DNA of 64,000 bases from Pararhizobium sp. IMCC21322 (lineage in GTDB: Bacteria; Pseudomonadota; Alphaproteobacteria; Rhizobiales; GCA-2746425): positions 1,340,412 through 1,404,411 of the forward strand of contig NZ_CP132335.1 in the NCBI RefSeq assembly GCF_030758295.1. Direction: 5' to 3'. Shown piece by piece: positions 37,684 through 46,667 of this stretch. A program made the translations under genes and the position numbers. The notes under the pieces were generated by a model. That model was not told the origin of the DNA. It worked only from the letters and a program-made list of their open reading frames with translations, and ran no database searches. Each line of letters opens with the position of its first letter. Position 1 is the stretch's first letter.

Positions 37684-39172
37684 ATGCGTCCTCAAATTCA
37701 AGGTCGAGACGATGGCCAAATGGGCCGGTAACACCAGCACCTGATCTAAATTGCCGGATCATGTCTTTGTCGACTTCCATCAATCCAAGAAGAAATAATT
37801 CTGGATCATTCGACGGCCGTGTTTGATCCAGCGGAGAATGCAATTGTTCATTGGGTGCGGCAGGGCGCACCAGCCGGGGGGTCACTACAATGACGAGGTC
37901 GGTTTCCTGCTTCTGATAGCTTGTTGACCGAAACAAAGCGCCGAGAATGGGTAGATTGCCGAGCCAGGGAAGTTGCTCGATATCTCTTTGATTGACCACC
38001 TGCAGAAGACCGGCCATTGCAAAACTCTGGCCACTGCGCAGCTCCATCACTGCTTCGGCCTTGCGGGACGTGAATGCAGGAAAGCCGTTGACCTGCAAAG
38101 TACTATCCAGTTCACTGACTTCTGTCATGACACGGATATTGATTTTCGAATCTTCCAGAACAGTTGGCACGAACTGCAGAACCACACCGTAAGGTCGATA
38201 GGTGTATGACACCTGCCCATCGCTTACGCTTGAGGGGACAGGTATTTCTCCCCCGGCATGAAATTTGGCCGCTTCGCCGCTGATGGTCGTGATGTTTGGC
38301 TGCGCCAGCCGGCGGACCAGTCCTTTTTGCTCCAGAGCATCGATAATAACATCAATCCGGATCCCAGCGCTTTCCAACACATTGGCCACCAAAGTTCCAA
38401 ATGCTGTGTTTCCCGACAGGATGCGGTTGGATGCCGCTGTGTTGTTTTCAAGATAGGTGCCGAGCGTACCGGTATCATCTGCATTAACGACTAATCCAGT
38501 GCCGCTGCCGAAAAGAGAGTTTTTGGTCGTGCTCTGAACTTTGACGCCCAGATCACGGCCGACAGAGCGCTTGGCTTCCAGAACGCGAACTTCCAGGGAA
38601 ACCTGTTGCACGTCGGAAATGCTCAATGCGTTGATGACGGGCTTGCTGGAAAATTGCTGCGCTGCCTTGAGCGCGCGTGCCTGGTCTTTTCCGTTTGCAA
38701 CTATTCCTGATAGCTGTATCTGATCGCCCTGAGTGGTGACCAGAATATCGGCATAAGGGACAACAGCCCTGACGGCTCGTTGAATCTCGCCCGCATTTCG
38801 TTCCACACGAACATCAACCACCCCAAGCAGGTTTTTGAATTCGTCATATATGGAGACATTGGTGAAGCCGGTTGACAGGCCCTGGATGTAGAATGACACG
38901 TTGGACAAAGGAACGGCGTCCACCACCGAAGGATCGCCAATGACCAGATCAGAGAAGCTCTGGTTTGTGATAACTGTGGTGGAGGTGCCAGGGCGAATGG
39001 TTGCGCTCGTCGCCTGCCGCTCATTCAGGGTGATGCGCAAATCCTGTGCATGCAGGGCTGTCGGGACAAAGATATGGGTGAGCGAAAGGCCGAATGCAAC
39101 CGCAACAAGCCCTCTGCCTATACGACAACTACGAAGGCATCCATAGATGCAATCCTTGTCCAACCACTGCAT
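37667..39172 (-). CDS. cpaC: Tad secretin RcpA/CpaC
   Basis: The 501-residue outer-membrane secretin has a signal peptide ending near LHAQ-DLRITL, an N-terminal domain with VIGDPSVVDAVPLSNVSFYIQG, a BON-type domain, and the C-terminal secretin domain with GGEIPVPSS and SGQSFAMAGLLQ. It forms the pilus channel in the outer membrane. It lies between cpaB and the small lipoprotein. Confidence 0.9.
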   Translation of the reverse strand: MQWLDKDCIYGCLRSCRIGRGLVAVAFGLSLTHIFVPTALHAQDLRITLNERQATSATIRPGTSTTVITNQSFSDLVIGDPSVVDAVPLSNVSFYIQGLSTGFTNVSIYDEFKNLLGVVDVRVERNAGEIQRAVRAVVPYADILVTTQGDQIQLSGIVANGKDQARALKAAQQFSSKPVINALSISDVQQVSLEVRVLEAKRSVGRDLGVKVQSTTKNSLFGSGTGLVVNADDTGTLGTYLENNTAASNRILSGNTAFGTLVANVLESAGIRIDVIIDALEQKGLVRRLAQPNITTISGEAAKFHAGGEIPVPSSVSDGQVSYTYRPYGVVLQFVPTVLEDSKINIRVMTEVSELDSTLQVNGFPAFTSRKAEAVMELRSGQSFAMAGLLQVVNQRDIEQLPWLGNLPILGALFRSTSYQKQETDLVIVVTPRLVRPAAPNEQLHSPLDQTRPSNDPELFLLGLMEVDKDMIRQFRSGAGVTGPFGHRLDLEFEDAYVLRK

Positions 39173-39235
39173 TTTGATTAACAGCTCCGAATCCTTTACG
39201 CGCTGTTAAACAATTCGCATTCCTATGGTTAATAA

Positions 39236-40111
39236 TTACTTAATCTCGCTGAGAACATTGTACTCCGTCCGCTCGGAATCACGATAGACTGCGACCGTGG
39301 TAGTGGTGGGTTTTCGTACAACCGTTTTTGGCTTCGGCTTTTCTGGCTTGGTCAATTCGGAACTGGTTGAACCATCCAGATCGTTGATGTTCACAGCAGT
39401 TATTGTCTCTCTGGCAGATGAACCCACATTGCGAAGTGCCAGAGAAAGGGTGCCAATGGATTGAGCCAGGGTCAGCTTTTGTGCCTCCGATGTTGACACT
39501 TCAAAGGTGATGGTTTTCACGACAGCAGGATTGTCAGCGCGGTCATCAGCCAGTTGATCAATAGCCAGAACTTTCACACCCTGCAGCAGGACATCTGTCG
39601 AGACACTGGCTGCAGCCGTTGCCGCGTTTTCAATCGTGCGTGTCAGCATGACGTCGACCCGATCACCGGGCAGAACGAACCCTGCAACACCAAACACATC
39701 ATTGACCCTTATGGATACGGCTTTCATGCCGGGGCTTAAAGCTGCGGATAGTGTTGCACGTTGACCGGGTCCGGTAATTTTGCTGGTAAGCAGCGGTTCG
39801 CCGGTTTCCACAGCTGACATCACATATCGCGGTTCGCCGGTTTCGCCGATCACTTCGGCGACGGTGCGATAGGCACCTTTTGGCACTATGTCAGACGGCC
39901 AGTCGATCACCCGAAGGCTTCCTGGCTCAATAATTTTCCCGAACCGCAGCGGCTGTGCTGCCACCACTATCGTATTTTGCGGAATTGATTTAGTCGTATT
40001 GTCCGCCAGAAGGGCTGCCTGTTGGCTACGCAGATAGGTCTGTACACCTACAACCGCAGCAATCGCCAAAACGAAGGCGATCAGCAGGCTAAGCAGTGAA
40101 GATCTGTTCAT
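39236..40111 (-). CDS. cpaB: Flp pilus assembly protein CpaB/RcpC
   Basis: The 291-residue protein has an N-terminal membrane anchor (LLSLLIAFVLAIAAVVGVQTYL), an SAF domain with VVAAQPLRFGKIIEPGSLRVIDWP near residue 50, and a C-terminal region with VLPGDRVDVMLTRTIE. It is a periplasmic partner of the secretin. The C-terminus is Lys/Pro/Thr-rich (KPEKPKPKTVVRKPTTTT). ATG at 40111 is preferred to an in-frame GTG at 40123. Confidence 0.88.
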   Translation of the reverse strand: MNRSSLLSLLIAFVLAIAAVVGVQTYLRSQQAALLADNTTKSIPQNTIVVAAQPLRFGKIIEPGSLRVIDWPSDIVPKGAYRTVAEVIGETGEPRYVMSAVETGEPLLTSKITGPGQRATLSAALSPGMKAVSIRVNDVFGVAGFVLPGDRVDVMLTRTIENAATAAASVSTDVLLQGVKVLAIDQLADDRADNPAVVKTITFEVSTSEAQKLTLAQSIGTLSLALRNVGSSARETITAVNINDLDGSTSSELTKPEKPKPKTVVRKPTTTTVAVYRDSERTEYNVLSEIK

Positions 40112-40129
40112 AATGGTAACCACCCAAAG

Positions 40130-40152
40130 AGCAGCCGGTTAGACCGGCTGCT
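40130..40152. terminator. Hairpin with T-run upstream of cpaB
   Basis: AGCAGCCGG (40130-40138) pairs with CCGGCTGCT (40144-40152) around a five-base loop. The T7 run lies on the plus strand; on the minus strand the stem is followed by CTTTGGG. In the flp-to-cpaB direction it probably slows or stabilises rather than fully terminates. Confidence 0.6.
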
Positions 40153-40162
40153 TTTTTTGTTG

Positions 40163-40210
40163 GATCCCGCGAATGCAGACAAATACAAATGTCACTGCAT
40201 TCGCGGGATC
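40163..40210. repeat. Long perfect hairpin just downstream of flp
   Basis: GATCCCGCGAATGCAG (40163-40178) and CTGCATTCGCGGGATC (40195-40210) are perfectly complementary 16-base arms; GACA/TGTC allow a further four inner pairs. It starts 15 bases after the flp stop on the transcript and would protect the pilin mRNA 3' end or terminate transcription. Confidence 0.7.
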
Positions 40211-40224
40211 AAGACTGTTCGGAA

Positions 40225-40461
40225 TTAACCTTCGCCTTCACCTTCGCCTTCGCCTTCGCCTTCGCCGCCGCCGCCGCCTGCGCCGATGCCGTCCCAGAAG
40301 GTCGACCATGAGGTCCATGCACCTTCAAGGCTATCGCCAGCAAGGCCAACGGTCGCGATGACGCCACCAACAAGAAGGCCGAGGAGGATGAGATATTCCG
40401 TCAATGCGATGCCTTCTTCGTCGGCTGCAAATGCGCGGAGGTTTTTGGAAATGCTATTCAT
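40225..40461 (-). CDS. flp: Flp-type major pilin with poly(Glu-Gly) tail
   Basis: The 78-residue prepilin has leader MNSISKNLRAFAADEEG, cleavage after Gly17, then IALTEYLILLGLLVGGVIATVGLAG. The Glu/Tyr of the Flp motif is present at positions 22-23. After a Trp-rich turn (WTSWSTFWDGIG) the protein ends in Gly5 followed by six Glu-Gly repeats, an acidic tail I have not seen described for Flp pilins. ATG at 40461 has AAGG upstream; an upstream in-frame extension is not needed. TadA/B/C assemble it and the peptidase at 40768 processes it. Confidence 0.88.
   Translation of the reverse strand: MNSISKNLRAFAADEEGIALTEYLILLGLLVGGVIATVGLAGDSLEGAWTSWSTFWDGIGAGGGGGEGEGEGEGEGEG
40228..40263 (-). repeat. 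Hexanucleotide repeat coding the Glu-Gly tail
   Basis: On the coding strand it is six units of GAAGGC with two GAAGGT variants, running to the stop, preceded by a run of GGC codons. Such a six-base repeat can gain or lose units in frame by slippage, changing tail length without breaking the gene. Confidence 0.8.
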
Positions 40462-40767
40462 GTTACACCTTATATTTCTGTTGTACTCAAACATTAGGGC
40501 GACTGGATACGTCTTGGTTCAGTGCTTTCTGCCCGAAATAGCTGACAACGCGGGAACGCTGAAAACCAATTCCCTGAGAACGTATTTTGTCGGTTTCTAC
40601 CTATGCGCCTAATATCCCTTCAGGAATGAACCCTAAGGATTGACTATTTCCAAAGACATAAGATTTCATTTATGCCATTTGGCATGGAAGAATTTCTCCA
40701 TAGTCCATACGATAATCAGCAGAGGTATATTAGTCGTGATTCAGTTAGATAAAATTTTAGCTATCTC
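40462..40767. promoter_or_regulatory. Divergent promoter region between flp and cpaA
   Basis: About 300 gene-free, AT-rich bases separate the divergent flp and cpaA starts and should hold both promoters. A TTGACT hexamer lies at 40637-40642 on the plus strand. I could not assign specific promoters with confidence. Confidence 0.4.
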
Positions 40768-41283
40768 ATGATTGGGGCTCTCGCGATGCTGGTCCTGGTG
40801 GCGACCGGCCTGAGTTTTCTGTATGCAGCATTCACGGATTTCAGGTCCTGGAAGATACACAATCAGACCGTTCTGACGCTCATCTTGCTGTTTGCACTTT
40901 ATGCTGCCTGCAGGCCCTATGTGTTCGATAGCCGGTTTCCTCCAGTCGATCTGCTCAGTGCATTGGGTGCTGGTGCCCTGTTGTTTGCGACAGGATTTTT
41001 ATTGTGGCAATTCAAGCTCTTAGGCGCTGGAGACGCAAAGTTGATGTTCCCGATTGGCCTGTTCCTGGGCTGGAATAGTCTGCTGACCTACGCGTTTTTT
41101 CTGATCGGCTTTGCGGTGATAGCAATGTTGTTGCTGCGCATACCGTTGCCCTATGGACTGTCCAGAACCTGGCCGGGCATGCGGTTGGATGAAATCAGAA
41201 GAACAGGAAAGGTTCCTTACGGCGTCGTCATGGTGGCCGCATTTTTTGCTATACTGTTTGTTAACTATAGACTTACAATTTAA
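40768..41283 (+). CDS. cpaA: Flp prepilin peptidase CpaA/TadV
   Basis: The 171-residue membrane protein has the aspartyl protease pair: Asp in AAFTDFRSWKIHN near residue 25 and the GxGD motif LGAGDAKLMFP near residue 86. It has about five membrane segments. It cleaves the leaders of Flp and the TadE-like pseudopilins. It is divergent from the main Tad operon. Confidence 0.92.
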   Translation: MIGALAMLVLVATGLSFLYAAFTDFRSWKIHNQTVLTLILLFALYAACRPYVFDSRFPPVDLLSALGAGALLFATGFLLWQFKLLGAGDAKLMFPIGLFLGWNSLLTYAFFLIGFAVIAMLLLRIPLPYGLSRTWPGMRLDEIRRTGKVPYGVVMVAAFFAILFVNYRLTI

Positions 41284-41308
41284 AAAAAATTGTATGGAAC
41301 AGCCTGAG

Positions 41309-41812
41309 TCAGCCCCGCTGGATGGTCGTGGTGCTATTGCGCAGCAACTCCAGATTGTTGGCTGTTGTTTCATTTGCGGGGTCAATCTCATAGGCTTTTA
41401 GAAAATAGCGTCGTGCCTGAACCAGATTTCCGCGCAGTAAGTAGGAATAACCAACATTGTTGAGGTATGCTGGCCGGTTTGGAATCATGGAAGACAGGCG
41501 CTGATAGGCCTGATCTGAATTGTCGAAGCGGGCCAGATGATCCGAAGACGCTGCATATCCAAGCCACGCCATTGGATCATTGGGGTAAACGGAGGCGGCT
41601 TTCTTGAAGAGCGAGTAGGATTTTCCGTAATTCCGTTCACGGAACTGCACCTTGCCTTCTTTTACCAACTGATCATTTGAGTAATAGGACGCATAAGCGA
41701 GATCATCAGAGGACACAGAGCTGTCGCCAAAAGATGACAGTTCACGGCTCACTGACGCGCAGCCCGCAAGCAGACTGACAATTGAGATTGTAATGAAAAA
41801 TTTCGCAACCAT
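41309..41812 (-). CDS. tadD: TPR lipoprotein TadD
   Basis: The 167-residue protein has signal MVAKFFITISIVSLLAGC with lipobox LAGC, then tetratricopeptide repeats (YGKSYSLFKKAASVYPNDPMAWLGYAASSDHL, PAYLNNVGYSYLLRGNLVQARRYFLKAYEIDP). TadD is an outer-membrane pilotin-like part of the Tad system. ATG at 41812 gives a standard lipoprotein signal; ATG at 41830 is possible. Confidence 0.82.
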   Translation of the reverse strand: MVAKFFITISIVSLLAGCASVSRELSSFGDSSVSSDDLAYASYYSNDQLVKEGKVQFRERNYGKSYSLFKKAASVYPNDPMAWLGYAASSDHLARFDNSDQAYQRLSSMIPNRPAYLNNVGYSYLLRGNLVQARRYFLKAYEIDPANETTANNLELLRNSTTTIQRG

Positions 41813-42027
41813 GATTTGTACCATTCTCATAAGACACATCCATACTGGTATGGGTGGGAACAACCCCACAGGCCTACAGATTACGAGGGTACAAAATACA
41901 GGAAACGCCTCTTATGCTGTCATAATGCACAATAGTCCTTAACAGTCCCTAAACTCGGGGCTTACTTAGGCTTAAGGAATGATTGGGTACAACCTGCAAT
42001 GTGCAAGACCTAGCAGGAGAATTGACT

Positions 42028-43290
42028 ATGGCTATCACTGAGCCGGCAGCGCCAACCACCGTTCTTGAAACGGGCATCAAACGTGATTCCTTGATGCAAC
42101 TGCTTGCCAAGACCCTGCTGGTGCATGGGGCACTGGCTCCATCGCAAATTGCGACAGAGATGAGACTGGCTCCGGGCGTAGTGGTTGAATTGCTGAAGGA
42201 GTTGCAGAAGCTTCAATATGTGGAATCGCGCGGGTTGGAAGGGCACGAAATGCGCTCTGAGGTTCGCTTTTCTCTGGGCGGTGCCGGTGTGCATTATGCC
42301 AATCGCGCCAATGTGCATTCCCAATATATCGGCTCCGCACCGGTCAGTCTGGAAGACTGGGTTTCCCAAATCCGCAATCAGTCCATTGCAAATGAACGCA
42401 TAAGCCGGGAGGTTTTGCAAGACGCCCTGTCACATCTGATTCTTCCGGAAAATATTGTTTCGCTTGTTGGCCCAGCCATCAACTCTACCAGGTCAGTCCT
42501 CCTTTACGGCGAGCCGGGGAACGGAAAAACCAGCATTGCCGAGGCGATGGGCAAAGCGTTCCGGGATCTGATTTACATTCCTCATTGTGTTGAGGTTGGC
42601 GGACAGATCATCAACGTATTTGACCCGACATTGCACACACCGGAAGAAGAAGACTATCAGCCCAAGAGCCGCCAAACATTTGACCGGCGCTGGCGTCGTT
42701 GTCGCAGACCGTTCGCGCTGACGGGTGGAGAGCTGACGCTCGAGATGCTGGATTTGTCCTACAATCCGGATTCGCGCTATTACGAGGCACCCATTCATTT
42801 GAAGGCAATTGGCGGCGTGTTTGTCGTTGACGATTTCGGGCGCCAGCGCACCAATCCGCAGGCGGTGCTGAACCGATGGATTGTGCCTTTGGAACGACGC
42901 TACGATTTTCTGACCCTGCACACCGGCAAGAAATTTGCCGTTCCCTTTGACCAATTGGCGATTTTCTCTACAAATATTCCACCTGATGAACTGGCTGATG
43001 CCGGCGCATTGCGGCGTTTGCACTACAAGATAAATGTTCCCACGCCTTCAGCGGACGACTATCGGGTGATTTTCGAGGGCGCAGCAAAAAAAGCCGGATT
43101 GCCCTTTGACAGTGATGTATTTGAAGCATTCTTTGACCGTCACTACGCGAATGGAAAGGCGACCCCTGCCGGCCACCATCCCAAATACATCGTTGATTTC
43201 ATCACATCCGTTTGTCGTTTCAAAAGCGAGGAACTGCGCATGGACGCTGATTTGCTGGATGGCGGTTGGAACAATCTGACTGTGAACTGA
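42028..43290 (+). CDS. AAA+ ATPase with N-terminal winged-helix-like domain
   Basis: The 420-residue protein has an N-terminal region resembling a winged helix (LAKTLLVHGALAPSQIATEM, VVVELLKELQKLQYVESRG), then an AAA+ core: Walker A LYGEPGNGKTSIAEAMG near residue 165, Walker B GGVFVVDDFGRQ near 270, and sensor AIFSTNIPPDELADAG near 320. ATG 42028 follows AGGAG by eight bases. The function is unknown. It is next to tadD but transcribed the other way, so a link to piliation is only suggested by position. Confidence 0.7.
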   Translation: MAITEPAAPTTVLETGIKRDSLMQLLAKTLLVHGALAPSQIATEMRLAPGVVVELLKELQKLQYVESRGLEGHEMRSEVRFSLGGAGVHYANRANVHSQYIGSAPVSLEDWVSQIRNQSIANERISREVLQDALSHLILPENIVSLVGPAINSTRSVLLYGEPGNGKTSIAEAMGKAFRDLIYIPHCVEVGGQIINVFDPTLHTPEEEDYQPKSRQTFDRRWRRCRRPFALTGGELTLEMLDLSYNPDSRYYEAPIHLKAIGGVFVVDDFGRQRTNPQAVLNRWIVPLERRYDFLTLHTGKKFAVPFDQLAIFSTNIPPDELADAGALRRLHYKINVPTPSADDYRVIFEGAAKKAGLPFDSDVFEAFFDRHYANGKATPAGHHPKYIVDFITSVCRFKSEELRMDADLLDGGWNNLTVN

Positions 43291-43317
43291 CCATAGGTTG
43301 ATGAGCAAACTGGTTGT

Positions 43318-43842
43318 TCAGCCGACTTCAAGCCGGGTCACAACACTTTGCGGATCACGCAAAGCCAGAAACCACGGGCCCATTTCCAGCACATTTTCAA
43401 TCATATCTGACACCGTTTGAAGGCTGACATCCGTATCGACGCGAATGAGGATCCGTGTTTCAACTGGCGCGGCCGTTGAGTCTCCCAAACCAAAAATGGC
43501 GAGATCGTCGAAATCCGTCGTAACCGCGACATCAACTGTGCGCAATGAAATGCCGTCGCGCGCGGCTGCCATCTTTACGCCTATGGCCACACAGCCCGCA
43601 ATCGCGGTTCTGGCATAAAATCCGGGCGAAGGTCCTGCAACTGTGCCCCCCATGCCATATCCCAAATCAGTCACAGCGGTGAATTTTCCTTCCCGAACAG
43701 TACATGCCAGACCGTCTCCCACACGGCCCTGTATTGTTATTTCGCTTCTGGCAGCGGACGGATCAGAAAGCATACGTTTGATTACCTTCCTGTGGGCCAG
43801 TTGGATCGCGTTATCTGCATCATTCGTCATGTGAGAGTTCAT
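43318..43842 (-). CDS. OsmC-family protein
   Basis: The 174-residue protein has the OsmC layout: a strand-rich N-terminus with GRVGDGLACTVREGKFTAVTDLGYGMGGTVAGPSPGFY and the central helix with its conserved Cys, ARTAIAGCVAIGVKMAAARDGI. OsmC/Ohr proteins reduce organic hydroperoxides through two cysteines. Start ATG 43842 follows AGGA. It is the last gene of the five-gene minus-strand operon, and the second OsmC protein in it. Confidence 0.75.
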   Translation of the reverse strand: MNSHMTNDADNAIQLAHRKVIKRMLSDPSAARSEITIQGRVGDGLACTVREGKFTAVTDLGYGMGGTVAGPSPGFYARTAIAGCVAIGVKMAAARDGISLRTVDVAVTTDFDDLAIFGLGDSTAAPVETRILIRVDTDVSLQTVSDMIENVLEMGPWFLALRDPQSVVTRLEVG

Positions 43843-43856
43843 AATTACGTGTCCTT

Positions 43857-45092
43857 TCAGGCTGCATGTTGTGTGGCTCGTATTGTCAGGTGATCGGCCA
43901 ACGCTTCTGCATCCCCGCCTACACCATCAATCAGCGCGGATTTTCTGCGTCTCAAAAACGGCAGGCCAAGCACATAGAGGCCAGGAGCGACAACACCCCG
44001 GCCATGTTGCAAACGGTCCTTTGAATCAAACACCGGAAGCTGCAGCCAACTGAAATCCGGCTGATAGCCTGTGGCCCAGACAATGGTACCGATCGATCCT
44101 GTATTGAGGTCACATTGCAGTTTCGGATTGCCGCCAACGCTGGTCGCTGCGTGCCGATGGGGCGCGGCAATATCTGCAAGATTGTGAGCGGTTGCCCAAT
44201 CATCAAATCCATCGAGAAGGCGGTTCATTTTGAGATCAGAAAGCGTACATTGATTTGCCAGCGATCCGGAAAACAAAGCACGTCCATCCCGAATACCGGC
44301 AAGCCTGCCAACAATCTCCACGCCGTCAGCCTGAAGCGCATTCAAATCCATGATCGGACGCGTTTTGGAGCCGATCAACTGAAGGGATGGCACGCGCCTT
44401 GCGCGGTCAGGATCATCCACATCATCAAGACTCATATCCAGAACGCCGGTTCGGTCCATCCACCATTGAATATCGAACCCGCGATACTGGCGGGGCATCC
44501 GGATGTGTTGTCCGGCCGCAAGCATAACCTCATGGCCCGCTGCCTTTATTTCCGACGCCAGTTGGACACCGGTTGCTGATGCGCCAACCACCAATACACC
44601 GCCGGGTCCAAGCTGGCTGGAATTGCGATAAGTGAGCGGGGTTAGCTGCGTAATAGGGTTGGGAATGCTCTGCGCAAACTGTGGCAGGCGAACCTGCGCA
44701 CATGCTCCGCTCGCAACCACCAGATTGTCGCAATACCAATTGCCTCGTGATGTCTGCACGCAATAGCCGGAGCCGTGTGCGGTCGCGGACAACACTGTGG
44801 TGCGGTCTTCTATGGGTGCCGTGATCTTCTGTGCATAGAATTGCAAATGGCTGACGATCTCCGGCATTGACATGAAGCCGTCCGGATCTGATCCGGCATA
44901 GGCAAAGCCGGGGAGGCGGTTTTGCCAGTTGGGTGTCAGTAATTTGAGGCTGTCCCAGCGTTCATGGCCCCAGGAATTTGCCACCTCGCCCCGCTCGATC
45001 ACCACATGGGCAATCGAGCGGTCGGCAAGGCATTTGCTCATGGCGAGCCCGGCTTGACCGGCGCCAACAATGACGGTCGAAATCTGTTTCAC
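43857..45092 (-). CDS. CzcO-like flavin-dependent monooxygenase
   Basis: The 411-residue FAD/NAD(P)H enzyme has FAD motif VIVGAGQAGLAMSKCL at the start, ANSWGHERWDSLKLLTPNW, NADPH motif GVLVVGASATGVQLASEI near residue 170, and C-terminal ATGYQPDFSW. It belongs to class B flavoprotein monooxygenases often found with metal- or xenobiotic-resistance genes. The start is GTG with AAGGAG eight bases upstream. It sits between two OsmC genes. The substrate is unknown. Confidence 0.8.
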   Translation of the reverse strand: MKQISTVIVGAGQAGLAMSKCLADRSIAHVVIERGEVANSWGHERWDSLKLLTPNWQNRLPGFAYAGSDPDGFMSMPEIVSHLQFYAQKITAPIEDRTTVLSATAHGSGYCVQTSRGNWYCDNLVVASGACAQVRLPQFAQSIPNPITQLTPLTYRNSSQLGPGGVLVVGASATGVQLASEIKAAGHEVMLAAGQHIRMPRQYRGFDIQWWMDRTGVLDMSLDDVDDPDRARRVPSLQLIGSKTRPIMDLNALQADGVEIVGRLAGIRDGRALFSGSLANQCTLSDLKMNRLLDGFDDWATAHNLADIAAPHRHAATSVGGNPKLQCDLNTGSIGTIVWATGYQPDFSWLQLPVFDSKDRLQHGRGVVAPGLYVLGLPFLRRRKSALIDGVGGDAEALADHLTIRATQHAA

Positions 45093-45119
45093 GACACTCG
45101 CTCCTTCAGGCAGCCCGGA

Positions 45120-45689
45120 TCAGGCTACGTCCACATGGACATTGGTTGGGTTGGTGATGAGGTCGAACACAGCCGAACGTTTTTGTGATTGGGCAACCAG
45201 AGCGCGGATATCAGCGTCGCTGGCATCCGCATCGATCTCAAACCGCACTCTTACGGCACCAAAACCATTGCGAATGTCCGGGTCCATTCCCAGAATGCCT
45301 CGAACATCCACATCCCCCTCAACAATGGCCTTGACGCCGCGCAGTTGAATGCCGCGATGCTGAGCAACTGCCGCGACACCGCCGGTCAGACAGCTTGCCA
45401 GTGCAGCAAGCACGATTTCAGGCGGGGTTGGCGCACTGTCTTTGGCGGCAAAAACCTCTGGGTGGTCAGACGCGATTTTGAAAGTATGCTTACGCTCATG
45501 ATCCTGGCCAAGACCGAAATAACCATTGATGCTGTTGATGCTTTCGGTGCCATCCACCCAGTCGCAGGTGCTACGGAACGTAAAGGCAGCAGCCTCTGGC
45601 GTCTCGGCAAATGCGCCGCATGCGCCAATAAGAGCTTCTGTGTTCACGCCATTGTCGATGACGCCGTCATTTGTAATTGCATGTGTCAT
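45120..45689 (-). CDS. OsmC-family protein
   Basis: The 189-residue protein has the OsmC core: FGLGQDHERKHTFKIASDHPE, PTPPEIVLAALASCLTGGVAAVAQHRGIQLRGV with the conserved Cys, then VRFEIDADASDADIRALVAQSQKRSAVFDLITNP. The C-terminal Ser-Ala-Val replaces the SC-P motif of typical Ohr, so peroxidase activity is uncertain. Start ATG 45689 follows AGGA. It is third in the operon. Confidence 0.8.
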   Translation of the reverse strand: MTHAITNDGVIDNGVNTEALIGACGAFAETPEAAAFTFRSTCDWVDGTESINSINGYFGLGQDHERKHTFKIASDHPEVFAAKDSAPTPPEIVLAALASCLTGGVAAVAQHRGIQLRGVKAIVEGDVDVRGILGMDPDIRNGFGAVRVRFEIDADASDADIRALVAQSQKRSAVFDLITNPTNVHVDVA

Positions 45690-45798
45690 GTTATCGTTTC
45701 CTTTTAGGATTGGTTGTTTTGTCATTGGGTTTGGTTTGGATGGCAGTTTAATCAGCCACGGGGTTACGAGCCGTGATCAGCCAGGAAGAACTGTCCAT

Positions 45799-46632
45799 CT
45801 ACAGCCCTTCCGCATTTGTTTCGACTGTTCGGAACAGTTTGGTGAGTGCAGCCTCAACATCCGCACGTCGTTCTTCGCCAAGCGCACCGGCTTCGCGAAA
45901 AGTTTCTCCGGCAGGACCGATCGCCAATTGAAAGGCAATGGCCTCCTCGATCGTGCGGCCCACCATGACTTTGGCGTCAATGCGCTGAAAGGCGACATCG
46001 GCAAAGCCGGCAGATTTCATTTGCGCCCGTGTGGTTTCTTCATCGGCCATCGAAAACGGGCCGGGTCCGCAGGTTCGAGCGTCTTCACCTGGTTTTGGCA
46101 AGATGCTTTGCACAACATCACGAGCCGCAATCAGCCAGGGATTATCAGCACGTTGCCGCCACACGATATGGGCTATCCGACCACCAGATTTCATGGCGTT
46201 CCGCATGGTGCGCAATCCGCCGACCGGACTGGCAAAGAACATGGTTCCAAAGCGGGCAAACACGAAGTCAAACTGTCCTTCATCCAGCCCCGCTTCCACA
46301 TCGCGTGAGACAAACCGGACATTGCTTGATCTGTTATATGCAGCGTGTTCTCCGGCATAATCCAGAAAGGCCTGGCAGCAATCAACGCCGATAACGTCAC
46401 CGGATGGTGCAACCCGTTTGGCCAGCGCAACCGCTGTATCGCCGAAGCCGATATCCAGAATCCGGTCACCTTTCCGCACATCGAGCGCAGGAAGGGTTTC
46501 GGCGCTGTGCCGAGACAGCCCACCAACCAGAATATGGCGATAGCGGATGAATTTGGGGGCCAGAATTTCGTTCCAGAACTCCACGAGGGGCGATGCTTCA
46601 AGCGCCGCCATGTTTGGTGTATGTGCATTCAT
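45799..46632 (-). CDS. Class I SAM-dependent methyltransferase
   Basis: The 277-residue protein has motif I GDRILDIGFGDTAVALAKRV, post-I VIGVDCCQAFLDYA and motif II EGQFDFVFARFGTMFFASP. This layout matches UbiE/ubiquinone-biosynthesis-like small-molecule methyltransferases. It is second in the operon, with GGGAG upstream of ATG 46632. The acceptor is unknown. Confidence 0.8.
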   Translation of the reverse strand: MNAHTPNMAALEASPLVEFWNEILAPKFIRYRHILVGGLSRHSAETLPALDVRKGDRILDIGFGDTAVALAKRVAPSGDVIGVDCCQAFLDYAGEHAAYNRSSNVRFVSRDVEAGLDEGQFDFVFARFGTMFFASPVGGLRTMRNAMKSGGRIAHIVWRQRADNPWLIAARDVVQSILPKPGEDARTCGPGPFSMADEETTRAQMKSAGFADVAFQRIDAKVMVGRTIEEAIAFQLAIGPAGETFREAGALGEERRADVEAALTKLFRTVETNAEGL

Positions 46633-46667
46633 TTTCTTGTCTCCCTTTCCAACATCTCTGCGCGCAA

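Noticed and set aside
40228-40278. Possible CRISPR-like or satellite array in the CTTCGC repeats
   Set aside because: The repeats are in frame with the flp gene, have six-base units without spacers, and code for the Glu-Gly tail.
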